Positions 63,142-64,000 of a stretch of 64,000 nucleotides of DNA are shown here, in pieces. Source of the stretch: Maribacter spongiicola (GTDB taxonomy: Bacteria; Bacteroidota; Bacteroidia; Flavobacteriales; Flavobacteriaceae); contig NZ_SOAY01000011.1 in NCBI RefSeq assembly GCF_004364165.1, forward strand, positions 620,001-684,000. Reading direction: 5' to 3'. The notes below the pieces were generated by a model. The model was not told where the DNA came from. It worked only from the letters and a program-made list of their open reading frames with translations, and did not search any database. The translations under genes were made by a program, and so were the position numbers. The number at the start of each line of letters is the position of its first letter. Position 1 is the first letter of the stretch.

Positions 63142-63984
63142 ATGAAATCACCCAACTGGAAAACAGCTATAGAATTTGATGATATTACCTATAAAAAATG
63201 TGACGGCGTAGCGCGTATTGCATTTAACCGACCTAATGTGCGAAATGCTTTTAGACCACATACGACAAGCGAGCTTATAAAAGCTTTTTATGATGCTCAA
63301 GAAGATACCTCGATTGGAGTAGTTCTACTTTCTGCGGAAGGTCCTTCAACTAAAGACGGCATATGGTCTTTTTGTTCTGGTGGTGATCAAAAGGCTAGGG
63401 GAGAGAAAGGATATGTTGGTCAAGATGGTCAGCACCGTTTGAATATTTTAGAAGTTCAGCGGATGATTCGCTTTATGCCAAAAGTGGTTATATGTGTTGT
63501 ACCGGGATGGGCTGTTGGTGGCGGACATAGTTTGCACGTTGTTTGCGATATGACGTTAGCGAGTAAAGAACATGCTATTTTTAAACAAACCGATGCCGAT
63601 GTAACTAGTTTTGATGGTGGATACGGTTCTGCTTATTTAGCAAAAATGGTGGGACAGAAAAAAGCACGGGAAATATTCTTTTTAGGTAGAAACTATTCTG
63701 CACAAGATGCTTTTGATATGGGTATGGTAAATGCCGTAATACCTCATGATGAATTAGAAGATACTGCTTTTCAATGGGCACAAGAAGTTTTAGAAAAATC
63801 GCCTACATCAATAAAAATGCTAAAGTTCTCTATGAACCTAACCGACGACGGAATGGTGGGACAACAAGTATTCGCAGGTGAAGCAACAAGGTTAGCCTAC
63901 ATGACCGAAGAAGCTAAAGAAGGTAGAAATGCATTTCTAGAAAAGCGTAAACCAAATTTTGGTAAAGATAATTGGCTACCGTAA
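63142..63984 (+). CDS. menB: 1,4-Dihydroxy-2-naphthoyl-CoA synthase
   Basis: From the ATG at 63142 the protein has 280 residues. It has the crotonase fold with FNRPNVRNAFRPHT, CSGGDQKARG, GWAVGGGHSLHVVCD, FKQTDADVTSFDGGYGSAYLA and the C-terminal GRNAFLEKRKPNF, all typical of MenB. It closes the second ring in menaquinone synthesis. An upstream in-frame TTG at 63085 would add 19 residues that lack family similarity. No other men genes are in the window. Confidence 0.95.
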   Translation: MKSPNWKTAIEFDDITYKKCDGVARIAFNRPNVRNAFRPHTTSELIKAFYDAQEDTSIGVVLLSAEGPSTKDGIWSFCSGGDQKARGEKGYVGQDGQHRLNILEVQRMIRFMPKVVICVVPGWAVGGGHSLHVVCDMTLASKEHAIFKQTDADVTSFDGGYGSAYLAKMVGQKKAREIFFLGRNYSAQDAFDMGMVNAVIPHDELEDTAFQWAQEVLEKSPTSIKMLKFSMNLTDDGMVGQQVFAGEATRLAYMTEEAKEGRNAFLEKRKPNFGKDNWLP

Positions 63985-64000
63985 TAATGGCCGCTAGCTT

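Overview
The window looks like chromosomal DNA of a marine member of the Flavobacteriaceae (Bacteroidota), with Maribacter or Zobellia as the kind of relative to test. Supporting features are low GC, almost no Shine-Dalgarno sequences, several TAnnTTTG promoter boxes, a short 287-residue primary sigma factor of the Bacteroidota type, lipoproteins with C-SDDDD starts, and families common in this group (DUF1853, DUF2461, DUF2911, DUF4405, DUF6155, YaiO-like barrels). I saw no tRNA, rRNA, CRISPR array, transposase or prophage genes.

Layout. 0-0.7 kb: small accessory genes, one split by an in-frame stop. 0.8-16 kb: mostly housekeeping genes: a DUF1853 protein, a carbohydrate-binding lipoprotein, a VWA/MoxR-ATPase pair, an OmpR-type two-component system, a divergent TruA, CorA, cysE-cysM, an acyl-CoA thioesterase and a dipeptidase. 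16.3-27.3 kb: a co-directional block that I read as a cell-surface polymer system: cytosolic hybrid kinase with Hpt, single-domain response regulator, membrane-anchored HEAT protein with an acidic linker, processive GT2 synthase, LtaS-like phosphoglycerol transferase with a C-terminal TPR, and a TPR/beta-barrel outer-membrane protein, facing a convergent glycerophosphodiesterase-like gene. 27.7-28.9 kb: two tiny related ORFs with their own promoter and terminator next to rpoD. 29-34.5 kb: DUF6155, GhrA, a RadD-like helicase and a large membrane alpha/beta hydrolase.

34.5-42.6 kb is a patchwork of interspersed repeats. It carries a lone glycosyltransferase, a secreted serine protease flanked by nested inverted repeats, a TlpA-like lipoprotein, two PLP enzymes of sulfur amino acid metabolism and a carboxypeptidase-like gene remnant. 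42.6-45.9 kb: a thiamin salvage operon (thiM-thiE-tenA-thiD plus a membrane protein) with no visible TPP riboswitch.

46-60.5 kb is one long minus-strand block of redox and detoxification-type genes: quinone oxidoreductases, nitrilase, siderophore-interacting flavoprotein, DUF4405 membrane protein, methyltransferase, several SnoaL/NTF2-like proteins, MBL hydrolase, GMC oxidoreductase and two unusual lipoproteins, ending with an AraC-type regulator. A 13-bp motif at the same distance from a TAnnTTTG box upstream of two of its transcription units suggests one regulon. The right end carries DUF2911, D-lactate dehydrogenase, a PAP2 phosphatase and menB.
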